A DNA stretch of 64,000 nt from Solenopsis invicta (GCF_016802725.1 NC_052676.1:10046936-10110935), one strand, 5' to 3'. Numbered from the stretch's first letter, positions 21,720 to 33,756 are shown. Made by a program: numbers and translations. The notes: generated from the sequence alone by a model not told the origin.

Positions 21720-22955
21720 TTGACTGGACACACCATGTCAACAATAGGAAAAGTCTACGCTACCATTATATTAAAAGATCGCGAACTAACACATCCATTC
21801 TATGTAACACGAGACGACTCATCGCTCAAATACGACGGAATTCTAGGAGCAGATTTTATTCAGAAGTACGTAGGCACATGCAATTACCGTTATAAACTGA
21901 TTAAAATCGAGAATAATTATTTTAAATTGCATCCACATAGAAAAATCACATTAAAGCCGAGAAGTGAAACGATTGTGCAGGTCACGGTCAACCGAAACGT
22001 GATAGGTGTGACGCAAGAGCAATCAGAAGAGCCGGCACCCGGTGTCTTTATCGGGAGCTGCTTAGTAGAGCCCCGCAAATTCGAATGCCCCGTATGCATA
22101 CTAAACACAACTGAGAACAAAATAAAAATGGAAGTTCCGCACATTAAAATTGAAGAATTAATAACGCCTATTGAGGAGCCTATAAATATAGTAACAAAAG
22201 AAGAAGAGACAAAAATGTGTCGTCAGGAAAAAATCCGCAGCCTCTTAAAGGTCTCTCATCTCAATGACAAAGAGAAGAAAACATTGGTTTCGTTATGCGA
22301 AGGATATAGCGACGTATTTCGTCTCGACGGAGAACCATTATCATGCACGAGCGGAGTGACACACGAGATAACAATGCAAGCCGATACCGCAAGCATAAAC
22401 GTACGCCCGTACCGATTCCCCGAGAAGCATAAACAAGAAGTAAACAAACAAATCAGCGAAATGCTAAAACAAAAAATTATACGTCCTAGCAGCAGTCAAT
22501 GGAACGTGCCTTTATTAGTAGTGCCTAAAGAAGCAGACGCTTCAGGTAAATCGAAACTTTGCATTGTTGTGGATTTTAGAAAATTAAATGACCGCACAAT
22601 AGGAGACTCATTCCCTATACCAAATATAACAGATATACTAGATCAATTAGGAAGCGCAAGATATTTTACTACGCTGGATCTCGCATCGGGTTACCATCAG
22701 ATAGAAATGGCCGAGAAAGATAAACACAAAACTGCATTCTCTACACCCTACGGACACTACGAGTTTAACCGTATGCCGTTTGGACTTAAAAATGCACCAG
22801 CAACATTCCAGCGATTAATGAATACAATACTAGCAGGCATGCAAGGACTGCAATGCCTAGTATATTTGGATGACATTGTAATTTACGCATCCAACCTGGA
22901 AGAGTACAATAAAAGATTGAAGGAAATATTTGATAGATTACGAAAGATAAATTAA
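21720..22955 (+). pseudogene. Errantivirus pol: protease end and reverse transcriptase
   Basis: This 411-codon frame is the longest in the window. It opens with the end of the protease (GILGADFIQKY), passes a linker, then shows the RT fingers and palm: RPYRFPEKHKQEV, CIVVDFRKLND (first Asp), FTTLDLASGYHQI, TPYGHYEFNRMPFGL and the catalytic YLDDIVIYA at 22863-22889. It ends early through a frameshift at about 22950. The following coding sequence (connection and RNase H) lies in another frame from 22990. RT copies genomic RNA into DNA in the particle. Confidence 0.9.
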
Positions 22956-23640
22956 AGCTACAGCCAAAAAAATGCGAATTTTTACGCAAAAAAGTAATTT
23001 ATTTAAGGCATATTATAACAGAGAACGGAATTTTGCCCAAACCAATGAAATTAGACGCAGTAAATAAATTCCCAGTACCAAAAAGCGTCAAAGATGTACA
23101 ATCATTTATAGGTCTAGCCGGATATTACCGCAAATTTATTGATAACTTCTCAAAAATCGCACGACCTTTAACAAACTTAACAAAAAAGGAAGAAAAATTT
23201 GCATGGACAACAGAACAACAAAACGCGTTTGATACATTAAAAGTTAAATTAGCTACCGAGCCCGTCTTGAAATATCCCGACTTCGAGCAGGAATTCATAG
23301 TAACAACGGACGCATCAGATTACGCCGTCGGAGCAGTTGTGACAAAGTGAGGTAGGGCAAGACCGCCCGATCGCGTATGCGAGCCGTGTATTATCACGCG
23401 CTGAGAAGAATTACAGTACAACAGAAAAGGAACTACTAGCAATCGTATGAGCCGTAAAACATTTTAGACCATACCTTTACGGAACAAAACTTAAAATAAT
23501 TACAGACCATAAACCATTAACATGGTTATTTAGTGTAAACAACCCGGGATCGCGATTAATCCGATGGAGATTAAAATTAGAAGAATATGACTACGTCATA
23601 CTGCATAAGTCAGGTAGGGCCAACGCAAACGCAGACGCGT
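22956..23640 (+). pseudogene. Errantivirus pol: RT connection and RNase H
   Basis: From about 22990 the frame reads the usual thumb/connection motif (VQSFIGLAGYYRKFI), then the start of RNase H at TTDASDYAVGAV with its first catalytic Asp. A stop at 23350 and a second near 23448 (in the ELLAIV region) break it, and coding continues in a different frame to 23640 (TDHKPL, with the catalytic Asp, near 23505-23520, and NANADALSR near 23620-23645). Confidence 0.85.
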
Positions 23641-24806
23641 TGAGCCGAAATGTGATCGCCACGGTCAACGTCATAAACGAAGAGGAAGAAGAAAAAGAAA
23701 AAGAAGAAGAAGAAAGAGAAGGGAATACGATAGCTCCAATAAGAATTGATAATGAAGAAGAAAGAAAGAAAATCCTTTACGAGTACCACGATGCACCAAT
23801 AGGAGGGCATCAAGGAATAGATCGCACCTTGAAGAGAATTCGAATGCGATATATGTGGCCAGGAATAACCACAGATGTTGAAAAATATATTTCGAAATGT
23901 AAACTTTGCCAAAAAAATAAATTAAAAAGTAGAAAAAAGGCACCTCTAATAATAACGGATTCACCAGAGGACCCATTCGAAAAATGCGCTCTTGATATAG
24001 TTGGACCACTAACTGTGACGGACAACAACAATAAATATTTATTAACATTTAAAGATTGCCTAACAAAATTTAGTAAAGCAATACCCATACCAAATCAAGA
24101 AGCTAATACGGTCGCGAAAGAATTCACACTAAAAATAGTACTTGAACACGGAATACCTAAGAAAATATTAACAGATCAGGGAACTAACTTTGTCAGCGAA
24201 ATATTTAAAAATGTGTGTTGATTATTAAAAATCGAAAAGATTCAGACGACAGCCTACCATCCAGAGAGCAACGGAGCATTAGAACGCACTCACCGAACTC
24301 TTACGGAATATTTACGTCATTATATTAACGAAGACCAGACGGACTGGGACGAGTGGATACCTTACGCAATTTTTGCATTCAATACGACTCCTCATACAGC
24401 GACAAGATATACACCATTTGAACTAATCTATGGACGTCAAGCTACCCTACCGTCAACACTAACTATCCCCCCAAAACCCACGTACTCCTATGAAGATTAC
24501 GCCAGGGAATTAAGAAAACGAATACGTGCGATGAACTAGGTCGCAAAGGAAAACTTGAAGGAAGAGAAGCAAAAGGTGAAAGAATATCAAGATAAAAAGG
24601 CAAAAAAAATAAATTTTAAAATAAGCGATAAAGTATTATTATACGATGAGACGCTACGACGCGGACGATCGAAAGAACTCGACGCGTTATGGACAGGACG
24701 GTATATAATTTTAAAGAAAAATTCCGATGTCAATTATACGATAAAAAAGGGACGGAGAAAGATTCTAACACACGTCAATAGACTTAAAGCCTATATAAAT
24801 TATTAA
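23641..24806 (+). pseudogene. Errantivirus integrase
   Basis: After a Glu/Lys-rich linker (23680-23730) the HHCC zinc-binding domain is visible (HDAPIGGHQG, then CKLCQ). The catalytic core follows: first Asp in CALDIVGPL, second in LTDQGTNF, and Glu in HPESNGALERTH after a TGA at 24219-24221. Another stop occurs near 24538. The C-terminal domain continues at 24555-24806 with an SDKVLLYDE motif. Integrase inserts the DNA copy into the host chromosome. All three catalytic residues are encoded, but two stops separate the parts. Confidence 0.88.
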
Positions 24807-24834
24807 AATTAAACTAAAAAAAAAGGAACTTAAC

Positions 24835-26785
24835 AATGAGGAGAAATCCACACAGCAAAAATCCCCTCACATCGAAAAGTTTGCCTGACAGTCACTTATT
24901 AAAACCTAATCACTATAGTCCATAACATAATAATCCTTACACAATAACAAAAACACTACACAGATGTAGTTATATTATAGAGCAACGCTAGGGATAGCGC
25001 TAACAATATGCCGAACAGAAGATCTGCGAACCAACGGACAATATAAAATCAAAAGTTTTAACCATCACCCAGAAGTATACTACGAAAAAATCGGAAATCT
25101 TTATCCATCACAATCATCATGGAAATTAATAATCCAGATAAACGTTACATCGCTAACAAGAAGGACAAATAAAAACTTACATACAGGAAACAGAAAATAT
25201 GTGCCAGACCATTCCACTTATACACGAAGGTATGTGTCAAAGCCTTGACCAAGCAATACAGGGAAGTTACGAAAAAACAAATAAAGAAATAATAAAAATT
25301 AACTCGCTATACGAAACGTCAAAAATTCAGAAAAAAGGACTAAGATGGCGGATAAATAGACGGACTAGGCACCGTCGCGAAAACATTATTCGGTACAATG
25401 GACGCTAACGACGAAAAATTAATTACAGAACAGTTAACACAAATACATAACGAACAACAGACGACACGACATGCTTTTAAAAACCAAATTAAAATATTAG
25501 AGGAAACGATAAGACATATTGACAATACCGAAAAAACAATACAGAAAAACGAATACCTTCTCGCGAACATCACGAAAAAATTAAATGAACAATGATCAGC
25601 AAACGAGCGCCAAAATAGCTTACATGAACATTTTATTATAATAAATACAATATTAGCAGACTTAACACGCGATACAAAAGATATATTAGATTATCTAGTT
25701 CTAGTAAAGCAGGGAATAATACTTCCAAGACTAGTATCAATTGCGAATATAATACAAAATCTAAAAGACGCGAGCACTCAATTACCAGAAGGATTATATT
25801 TCCCATTTAGAATCAAAGAAAATAAATGGTCTGAAATTGAAAAGATCACGACAGTCAATGCGTATTGTAACGACAAGAATATATTTACAGTATTATTCCC
25901 TCTAATATCGCACACGCAATACGAAATACTAAATGTAATTCCGTTACCTGTGCCAAACGACGGAAACTTGTTTGCCATAATTGAAATAAAAAATCCCCTA
26001 ATCGCTATAAATACAGAATTGCGTTCGTATATAATATTATCAAAAGACAGCTTGCGATCATGTAAAGAAACCAACAGAAAATATATATGCGAGCAAAATT
26101 TTTCAATACGTCGCGTGAACATTAACTCAATTTGCAAAACAGATATCTATGTAGAAAGTAAGCCGCAATATAAAAATTGTAATATCAAATATGTTGAATC
26201 TGATAATACCTTTTGGATACCGTTACATGATACACACTCGTGGTTGTATTCATCACCGATAAAACAATCAATAATTATTAAATGTAAAGACCACGGGCAA
26301 GTAAAGAATACGATTGAAAATACAGGGAAAATTTTATTACAAAATAATTGTAAATTAATAACTCACGAAATAACGTTAAAACACAAAGTATGTTAAACGA
26401 GACAAAATTAGAATCATTTCTACCTGAATATAATATCTCAGTACTAGAAGAAAAGATAAAAACAAACATGCCTCAGCAAACGGAAATAGAAAAGATTATC
26501 CAAGACCCTTAAAAATTAAGGAACTTAAAGACGAAATTGAAAAAAGTAAACAGTGAGCTAGATAATAGCTCGTATTTTCAATCAGAAACCTTTATTTACC
26601 CTATGGCAACTAGCGGATCAGCTATACTGTTAATCGTAATAATCGCCATAGAAATAATAATATATATTATGCAGAAAAAGAAGCGGAGTCAATCCAAAAA
26701 ACGTGTAACAGTAGAAGACGCCGACGATGAATTCCGGCTACCAAGACCAATTCGTAGAAAACATAGACATAGTACACGTTTTTAA
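24835..26785 (+). pseudogene. Errantivirus env (baculovirus F-like) remnant
   Basis: Downstream of pol, fragments open at 25199-25408, 25398-25595, 25950-26396 and 26537-26785 resemble in order a class of insect errantivirus envelope proteins related to the baculovirus F protein. They comprise a short segment before an ANDEKL region, a helical region, a Cys-containing ectodomain (CKETNRKYIC) and a C-terminal membrane anchor (hydrophobic AILLIVIIAIEIIIYIM followed by a basic tail). Stops and frame changes occur between the parts. Such proteins mediate membrane fusion in the family. This copy cannot be translated whole, and I do not attempt to repair it. Confidence 0.7.
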
Positions 26786-26842
26786 GTCAAATTTTTCTTC
26801 TCACTACAAAAAAACTCCGTTCCTCCGTTTTTCTTTCACAAC

Positions 26843-26852
26843 GAGGGAGGGG
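26843..26852 (+). promoter_or_regulatory. Errantivirus polypurine tract
   Basis: The bases GAGGGAGGGG directly precede the 3' LTR start TGTTGTAG, in the place of the plus-strand primer. Confidence 0.8.
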
Positions 26853-27385
26853 TGTTGTAGCCTCATTAGCTACCTTAATTGTCTTGCATATCCGCTTAGC
26901 AACAATCACGCTACAAGCGCCCGTTGCAGCGGAAATGCAAGATTGCAGAATTGGTCAATCGCGCGAGCAGCGTAAGCATCGCACGATTAACGCGAGCATG
27001 ACCATATATGGTCACCGCGAGGGCCTAATGCCCCACCATATCAAGAATACAGAAACTATAAGTTAGGCTGCCTAATTATGGGCAGCGGGAGATTCGTAAC
27101 GCAAAGTACGAACGGTACGTGCGTGCTCCGCGATAAGTCGGACACCCGACACCCCGCAAAACATCCAGCGGCCGAGTACGCGACGTGATCCGTGCACCGC
27201 AATTTGATTGTATTAAGAGGGAAAATATTTATAATAAAGCTTGAGGAATAAAAGTATCAGTAAAAAAGTGAAAGTGTCATTTGCCACCCTGTGCGTCTTC
27301 CTCCAAGTATCCTCCTCGTGGGTCCTAACCCTTCAGACGGACCAAATCCCGAAAATTTTATCTTCCTGCACCCGCCGGCACAACA
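26853..27385 (+). repeat. 3' LTR of the errantivirus-like element
   Basis: Matches 4990-5523, with termini TGTTGT and ACAACA. About 25-30 substitutions and small indels separate the two copies by eye. Confidence 0.9.
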
Positions 27386-27905
27386 AAATTCTTGGGCTAT
27401 TGTTGTTCACGTCCTTTCTCATTTATTCTGCATCTGATTTTATTTACTAACGTTTGGTTTAACCTTTCGTTCAAACAGTTTGAGAATGGCTCATTGACTG
27501 CTGTAAATATTATTGTTATTTGCTCGCCGTTTAAAAATCTTTTGAATTTTTAGGAGTTTATTCCAAGGTATTGTTAGGAGCATGTCGATGTTCTCTGTCT
27601 CTGTTATGTTTTTTGTTAGTTTTAAGTCGCTTGCACTTTGGGTTTTTCAAGTTACAATAAAAGTGTATCTTGTGAAATAATCCACTAATAAGTGTAGGTA
27701 TTTCTTTGTTAATCTAGAGCCTCCAATCGTATCTATAGAGACTATCTTGAATAGTTTTTTGGCTGGGCTTAAGTGAGACATTAAACCAATTTTGTCTTGT
27801 CCTCTTGATTTGCTTTTTATGCAGATTTCGCAATTTCTGCAGCTTTTCTTTATGTTTTTTGTTAAGTTTTGCCACTGTATATGTTGGACTAATTTTCTTT
27901 AACAT
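27386..27905 (-). pseudogene. Integrase core of the outer element (right piece)
   Basis: On the minus strand a CRNCEICIKSK zinc-finger end is followed by the first catalytic Asp in IDTIGG and the LHLLVDYFTRYTFIV strand. Near 27440-27480 the Glu-containing segment LNERLNQTLVN is readable. The gene then meets the errantivirus LTR at 27385 and continues at 4989. Stops and frame changes are present, and a segment around the second Asp is not clear to me. Confidence 0.75.
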
Positions 27906-27915
27906 TTGTCTAATG

Positions 27916-28840
27916 TTAATAATGGCCTAAGTTTTGAGATACTTTTTTTATTAGTTTTAAACTGAATTCTCCTGATAAAATAATCTTCTCCTTTTTCCTA
28001 ACTTTTTTTAAGTACACTTTATTTTTCTTTATCAGTTCATTCTTTTTATTTTGGATATCTTCATTTAAATTTTGATCTATCAGAATTTCTTCTATTTTTA
28101 TTAAATTGACGATTTTTAACTGTTTGTCTTTATTTTTGTCCGCTTCCAGTACTGGGTTTCTGCTCAAGCAGTCTGCTTCCACATTTTCCTTTTCACGCGT
28201 ATGTTTGACCTTGAAATCATATTGCGATAAGAAATAAGTCAGGTCTCTTAGTTCTTCGTCCGGCCTTGATTCGATGTTCCCGTTTTCTAGTGGTTTGTAG
28301 TCCGAGAAAACTGTGAATGACTTATCTAATAGCTAGTACTGCCAGTGTTTTAAGGCTTCTTTTATTGCTGATCATTCTAAGTATATCGCTTTCTTTCTTT
28401 TTTTACTTTTATTTAATTTTGTTGAGAAATATGCCACTGGTTTGTTTGTTTTATCTAGTTGCGTTTGTTTTAAAACCTGCACCGACACCCTTCAAAGAAG
28501 CATCTGTGTATATTTTTATTGGTAGGTCTTGGTCAAAGATTGCCAAGATCAGTTCCGAACATAGCAGTTCTTTAAATTTCTCGAATGATTTTTGGCATTC
28601 GTCTGACCATATAAAATTTTGATTCTTCCTTAGTAGGTTATGCAGTGGTTCTAAGATTATTGCTCTCTTTGGTATATAGTTATTATAGAAATTGATTTTT
28701 CCTAAAAATTGCTTGATATTTTTTCTAGTCTTCGGAGTTGGAAAATTTTTTATTGAAATTAAATTATCTTTTATTGGTTTAACTGAACTCTTTGTATAAT
28801 ATGCCCAAGATATTTTATTGAGTTTTCGGCAAATGTGCAT
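27916..28840 (-). pseudogene. RT connection and RNase H of the outer element
   Basis: The minus strand reads an RT connection motif (KQFLGKINFYNNYIP) and the RNase H start YTDASLKGVGAGF, with the catalytic Asp at about 28505. After several frame changes comes the RNase H end (VEADCLSRNPVL at about 28145-28182), then a Lys-rich tether toward integrase. This is the typical Ty3/gypsy arrangement. Confidence 0.8.
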
Positions 28841-29778
28841 TTAGTAAATTTTAATCTGAAGCCTTTCTTCTTTATTGCTTCTAATAGTTGTGTTAAATGG
28901 TTTATGCGTTCCGGAAAAAATTTTGAGAATACAAAAATGTCATCTATGTAATTTACAGCAAAATCCGTGAGGTTGTATTCTCTTAGTATATTCCTAAGAA
29001 TTCATTGGAAGATTGCTGACGATGTTTTTAGTCCATAGAGTAGGCAAGTCCATTGGAAGTGTCAATTCTGAGTTACAAATCCAGTTTTATTTCTATCTTC
29101 AATACTTAGGGGGATTGACCAAAACGCGGAGTTTATATTCAATGTTGTAAAGAGTTTACAACTTCTTGTCTTTATTACCAGAGCTTCCATTCGTGGAAAA
29201 GGTTGGGCTTGAGGTATTACTATTTTATTTAAGTCTCTGAAATCTATGCATAGTCTACATTTTTTTGTTTTCTTCTTTTTTGAAAACTAAGATTACTGGT
29301 GCCGCAAATAGGCTATAGGATCTTTCTATAAGTTTTTTTTCTAATAGTATTGATATTTGATCTTCAATCTTATTTTTATCTTGCTCACACCTGTAGGGCC
29401 TTTTAATGCAGTATTTGTCAATCGATCTATTCGTGCTTCATATTCTTTCACTAACCCATCATCATATTTGTGCAAATACTGTTTTATACTTTTCAATCAT
29501 TTTATTTATATCACTTTTTTTTGTCTGAGAGTCAGGTGATTTATTTTTACTTTGAAATCTTTTTTTTTACTTGTTCATTAAAATTTATTAGAAGCTTTTT
29601 TTCCTCGTTATTATTATGTAGTAAGTTTGTAGAAATTTCTTCTACTCTAGCTTCATTTTCTTGATTTGGCCTATTTTTCTGAGTTATTCTCAGATCTTCA
29701 TTCTGGTCAATTTAAAATCTTTAATCATGTCTAATCTAATTAGAAAATCATATTAAAAATTTTCTTTATCAATGATAT
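28841..29778 (-). pseudogene. Reverse transcriptase of the outer element
   Basis: The catalytic motif YIDDIFVFS is readable on the minus strand, with YIDD at 28939-28950. Upstream, in broken frames, other RT words (for example around 29030-29060 and 29210-29240) are recognisable. The gene is interrupted at 29778 by the solo LTR and continues toward the protease at 30972. Confidence 0.75.
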
Positions 29779-30967
29779 TGTAACAAAACGCCCCTCCACC
29801 TCGCGCGCACTGCCACTCCGCTCCGTCCACCCGAGCAATACACCGGCAGAACGCCACGTGCACGCACCGAGCTAACCTGCCGTCACGATCACGCGGCAGC
29901 ACGCGCGCCGCCCGTGGCGTTCGGCAACGCTCCCACTCCGGGCCAGCCGACCGAACGCACGGATTGGTCCACCCAACCGTGCGTTCGGATATATAAGCCG
30001 GCAGTGGGAACGCCGAGAGAGATCTTCCCGGTCCGCCGAATCCGACAGGTCGAGTATCCTCGACCGCACTCCGACTCCCAAGAGGACGAGAATACTCGCC
30101 TCATCCTGACTCCCCTCGACGAGCATCCTCGTCGTTCCGGCTAGCCGAGTATCCTCGGCTAATCCTGTCATACCGAATACCGTACACAGCCAATCACGGC
30201 GAGCATCCTCGCCGTGCTCCGTAGCCGAGTATCCTCGGCGAATCACCGCCCACGACGAGCATCCTCGTCGAGTCCGCAGGCTGGGTATCCCTAGCCAATC
30301 CCATCCGTCCTCTCCCTCGGGGAAGAGTCTCTTGTAACCTAGAGCCTCGTCAGGGCATCCGCGTCCTGACGAGAACTTCGCCTTTTTTTGCACGAGGCGG
30401 CTCGGGCGAGACGCGGAATCGTCGCCGTTGCTCCGATCCCGCGTTCCGCGGCTCCCCGACCACCCCGGACACCGAGTCCGTTTCAAACCACGCGATTTAG
30501 TTTAAGTTGGATTTATTTGTATTCTTATGATTTCGTAGTTCTAGTACTTCAGTTCTCCTTATAAGTTAGAATTATTATTTGTCACTCTACCGTTTCATCC
30601 GTACTCTCGCGGTTATTATAGTTCTTGTAATTCAATCTTGGCTCCCGCCTAGCGCTCTCGTTATTCCACGCGTCCCCGTGCGCTTATCGTTACCAACGCT
30701 CGCAATTCCGACCGCTCAGCGGCAATTGGTCGTCGCAATCGCCGCGAGCCAATCGCGTCCCCGCTTAGGCTGGGTCCATTTGTCACGAGGCGTTAGACGC
30801 AATCAGCTATGAGGCTACTTGTAAATATCACATCCAAATAAAGATCTAATATGTTTATCAGCTAAATACCGAGTGCGATTATTATACCGAACCCGACCAA
30901 TCCGGCGAGCTTATCCGCAACCGTATCCTGACTCCCACCGCACCGCACGAAAATCACCAGCGTTACA
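29779..30967 (+). mobile_element. Solo LTR 1 inserted in the outer element
   Basis: The 1189-bp unit starts TGTAAC and ends GTTACA. A direct 4-bp duplication ATAT flanks it (29775-29778 and 30968-30971). A TATA box (GGATATATAAG, about 29987-29997) and a related second copy at 35385-36596 support an LTR with no internal region, i.e. a product of LTR-LTR recombination. The region after the TATA box holds an array of small hairpins (30048-30296). The open frames on the minus strand (for example 29872-30486) are probably by-products of high GC. Confidence 0.9.
30048..30296 (+). promoter_or_regulatory. Array of covarying mini-hairpins in solo LTR 1
   Basis: At least seven short palindromes share a loop (C/T)ATC and the core GAG..CTC, while their outer stem bases differ and compensate. 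Positions: 30048-30065 (GGTCGAG with CTCGACC), 30117-30134 (CGACGAG/CTCGTCG), 30143-30160 (AGCCGAG/CTCGGCT), 30195-30216 (CACGGCGAG/CTCGCCGTG), 30224-30239 (GCCGAG/CTCGGC), 30253-30270 (CGACGAG/CTCGTCG) and 30279-30296 (GGCTGGG/CCTAGCC, one G-U pair). They lie within the first 300 bases after the TATA box, so they would be in the transcript. Confidence 0.85.
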
Positions 30968-30971
30968 ATAT

Positions 30972-31162
30972 ATACATCGACTTCTTTTTCTATTTCATAG
31001 ATTTTGATCTTTAAAGTTGTCAAACCACTTGTTTTCTTAACACCATTAATTGTTATTAAATCTGCGTTGTTGGAATGGTTTTTTTTCCTTTTAAATTCAA
31101 TATTTTAGAGTTAATCAAAAAGACATTTGAGCCTGAATCATAAATTCTAAATAGATCTAGTG
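30972..31162 (-). pseudogene. Protease fragment of the outer element
   Basis: The minus strand encodes a retropepsin active-site motif YDSGSNVFLI (Asp codon at 31137-31139, DSG at 31131-31139). hAT at 31163 and the solo LTR at 30967 cut it on both sides. Upstream codons resume at 33757. Confidence 0.75.
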
Positions 31163-33748
31163 CAGCGTTTCCCAAACTTTTTTTCGGTGGCCTGGTTAAT
31201 TTTATACTTTTCCTTTGTGACCCACTAAAATTTTTATCGCCTATATTCTGACCTATAAGTAAAATAAAACAGATTTGAATGTCCATACAATTTTCATATA
31301 TTATAATAAAGAATTATTTACTCTTATAAAAATGTAAAGAAATTAAACTAAAACAAAATAATTTATTAATGAGAAGTGTGATGCTGTTTCTTGTTAACTA
31401 GAAACTTCAGGTTTGGAGAAAAAGATGATAACTTTATTCTTAGATCCGGTTCGACTTCCAATCGGTTTCTATATTTATTTTTTAGAAAAACTAGTGTTGA
31501 AAAGTTTACTTCACACTTATAGGTCGTGACAAAAGGCATTACAAATTTTACCGCTTTTTCTGCTAAAACTGGATACTCCTGACGACAAGACAGCCAAAAA
31601 TCCATCAGTGGTATTCTGTCGAAGATGTCTTTGAGTGCCGTATCACACGACAGTTTAATTATAGACTCAATATCTGAATCCGGCAATTCTGTCTCGGATT
31701 CTACGTTCACTGTAAAAGAGTTCCTTATCCATGTTTTGTTGCTGTTGATTGGGGAGAAATATTCCTTCAGATTTGTCTTCAGTCCTAGCAGATGTTCCTC
31801 GATAACAGCAAAAATCTCATTCGGCATAGAACTCATGTTATACTCTTTTTATAATTCTGTTAGCTTTTTAAAAGCTTTGTAATTTCCTGCTTCCACCTGA
31901 CGGGACCACAAATTGAGTTTTTTTCGTTGCAGCTTCTACCTTTTTTTGCACTTTAAATACAGTTACATCGCTATCTTGTAATGTCAGATTTAAATTATTC
32001 AAAAAATTAAAAATGTCACAAAAGTAGGCTACCTTGATTAACCAATTGATATCAATAAACTGTCTCTGAATTCAAATGTTACATCCTTAGCTGTTGGGGG
32101 ATGTTGGTCTAAGAACATTAAAACTTCTTCCTTCATTTCAATAAGTCTTTTTAAAACATTCCCTCTTGATAGCCATCGCACCTTGCAGTGTAAAAGAAGA
32201 TGTTCATGTTCACTCCCCATTTCTTTGCACAATGTAGAGAATATTCTTGAATTCAGTGGATAAGATTTTATAAAGTTTATAAATTTTACACATTCTTGCA
32301 TAGTTGCAGTTAAAAGCAATGGCATTTTTTTGACGACCAATGCTTTTCTGTAAATGCTACAATGTACCCATACACAGTCTGATGCTACGGCTTTGATCTT
32401 TGGAAAAAGTCCAGTACGACCGCCTGCCGTTGCGCGTGATCTATCGTTACTCAGTCTCACACATTTTTTCCGTTCAATGCCGTTTTGATTAATGTAATTA
32501 TCAATCAAATTAAAAATCTCTTTAGCTGTTGTTCTTGTTGTTGGAGGTTTACAAAAGAGTAGTTCTTCGTGAGTTGTATTGTCAAAATCGTATCTCACAA
32601 AACACATTAGATTGGCATTGTTCGATATGTCTGTACTTTCATCGACTTGCAAGGGAAAAAAAACTACACTCTTTTAAGTGACCTATGACAGTTTCTTCGA
32701 TATTACCTGCCATCTCCACAATTCTACGCTTTACTGTGTTATTTGATAGCGTCAGCAAATTTATTTGTTTCTCTTGTTTTTTATCACATATTCGAGATAC
32801 TAACATTTTCATTGCTGAAATTATTAATTTCTCGGCGATTGTGTGAGAATAACCAGTTTCAGCAATTAATTTTGATATTTCATAAGAAGCCATTACAAGG
32901 TTTTCAGATTGAGCGCGCTGAGAAAAATTCGAAGACATAGTCTTTTTGTTAGCTATTAATTCTTTCTTTCTATTTATGAAAAAATCTATTGGCTTATTAC
33001 TGTATTCCAGATGTTTTACTTCCAAGTGCCGCTTTAATTGTGAAGGTTTTATGGACTCGTTTGAAAGTGCCGCATGACAAATAATACATAATAGTTTGTC
33101 ATCAGCACCCTTGATAAAACCGAATTGTATGTAATCCTCAGAATACTGTCGGGTGCAGGACTTCTTTTTTTTTTGTAATAGTAAACTGCACATCGTGCGG
33201 CCGTTTGTTAGTGCCACTCTCAGAACTTGTACCCAGCTGCACATCACTCGATTGTTTATCGGTGCTAATTGAAGAGTTTGTAACCGGCTTTGTTTGTTCT
33301 CTTATCCCATTTATCCATTGTCAAATTAAACGTAATCAGTAAACACAATAGAAAAAATACGCTCTCTCTCTCGACACTTTACTCAAACTAAACAAGCGGA
33401 ATGGATGCGGACGCGGGCGGGTAAAACAAAAGTCAGACGATTTGGCAGTGGCACCGAAGCGCGCTCGCGTGTCTCTTCCGCCGCCCCGCAGCCTCGCCAT
33501 TGGTCTGGCTAGTTTACCGCAAACAACAAAACTGCAAAACGGTGCAGCGCGGACGCGTCATTTGTCTTGATTAATTGAATTATTTATTTAATAGTCCCTA
33601 TTCAACGTTATTTACTCGTATTTTAGAGTTTTGTGAAAAAACGAAACACCTAAATTTTCAAGAGTTTTTGCGCGAGAGATTTCCACGACCCGGCATTTTG
33701 CTTTCGTGACCCGGTGCCGGGTCGCGACCCACTATTTGGGAAATGCTG
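31163..33748 (-). mobile_element. hAT DNA transposon
   Basis: The 2586-bp element has imperfect terminal inverted repeats, CAGCGTTTCCCAAA on the left and CAGCATTTCCCAAA on the right (read inward). An exact 8-bp duplication ATCTAGTG flanks it (31155-31162 and 33749-33756), the hallmark of hAT. It is inserted in the protease gene of the outer element. It carries a broken transposase on the minus strand. Confidence 0.95.
31366..33247 (-). pseudogene. hAT transposase (ZBED/SCAND3-like)
   Basis: The N-terminal frame 33247-32639 holds a BED zinc finger (CIICHAALSNESIKPSQLKR, then HLEVKH). A frameshift near 32645 leads to 32652-32038, the catalytic part beginning MQVDESTDISNNANLMCFVR (Asp-containing hAT motif). 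A gap with stops at 31840-32037 follows. The frame 31836-31366 has the C-terminal hAT dimerisation domain (YPVLAEKAVKFVMPFVTTY, then CEVNFSTLVFLKNKYRNRL). The family makes cut-and-paste transposases. Three breaks make this copy inactive. Confidence 0.85.
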
Positions 33749-33756
33749 ATCTAGTG

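Larger units (their letters stand above)
4990..27385 (+). mobile_element. Errantivirus-like (gypsy) element with gag, pol and env remnants, interrupted by a giant palindrome
   Basis: Direct LTRs of 534 and 533 bp (4990-5523, 26853-27385) bound it. Next come a primer-binding site, a gag region, zinc knuckles, protease, RT, RNase H, integrase, an env-like region and a polypurine tract. Without the palindrome at 6312-20158 it is about 8.5 kb, the size of a complete insect errantivirus. By eye the LTRs differ at roughly 25-30 positions, so the insertion is not recent. All genes carry stops or frame changes. It interrupts the integrase gene of the outer element. The expected short target duplication is not clear (ACA on the left, AAA on the right). 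Confidence 0.9.

Noticed and set aside
21917..24088. Minus-strand frames across errantivirus pol (21917-24088)
   Set aside because: They are shadows of the conserved pol coding strand, which carries all the catalytic motifs.
4985..27390. A 4-5 bp target duplication of the errantivirus
   Set aside because: The flanks ACA and AAA do not match. The insertion is inferred from the uninterrupted host reading on both sides instead.
29872..30486. 204-codon minus-strand frame in solo LTR 1
   Set aside because: GC-rich LTR sequence with hairpin repeats gives long accidental frames. No domain is recognisable, and the sister LTR does not keep the frame.
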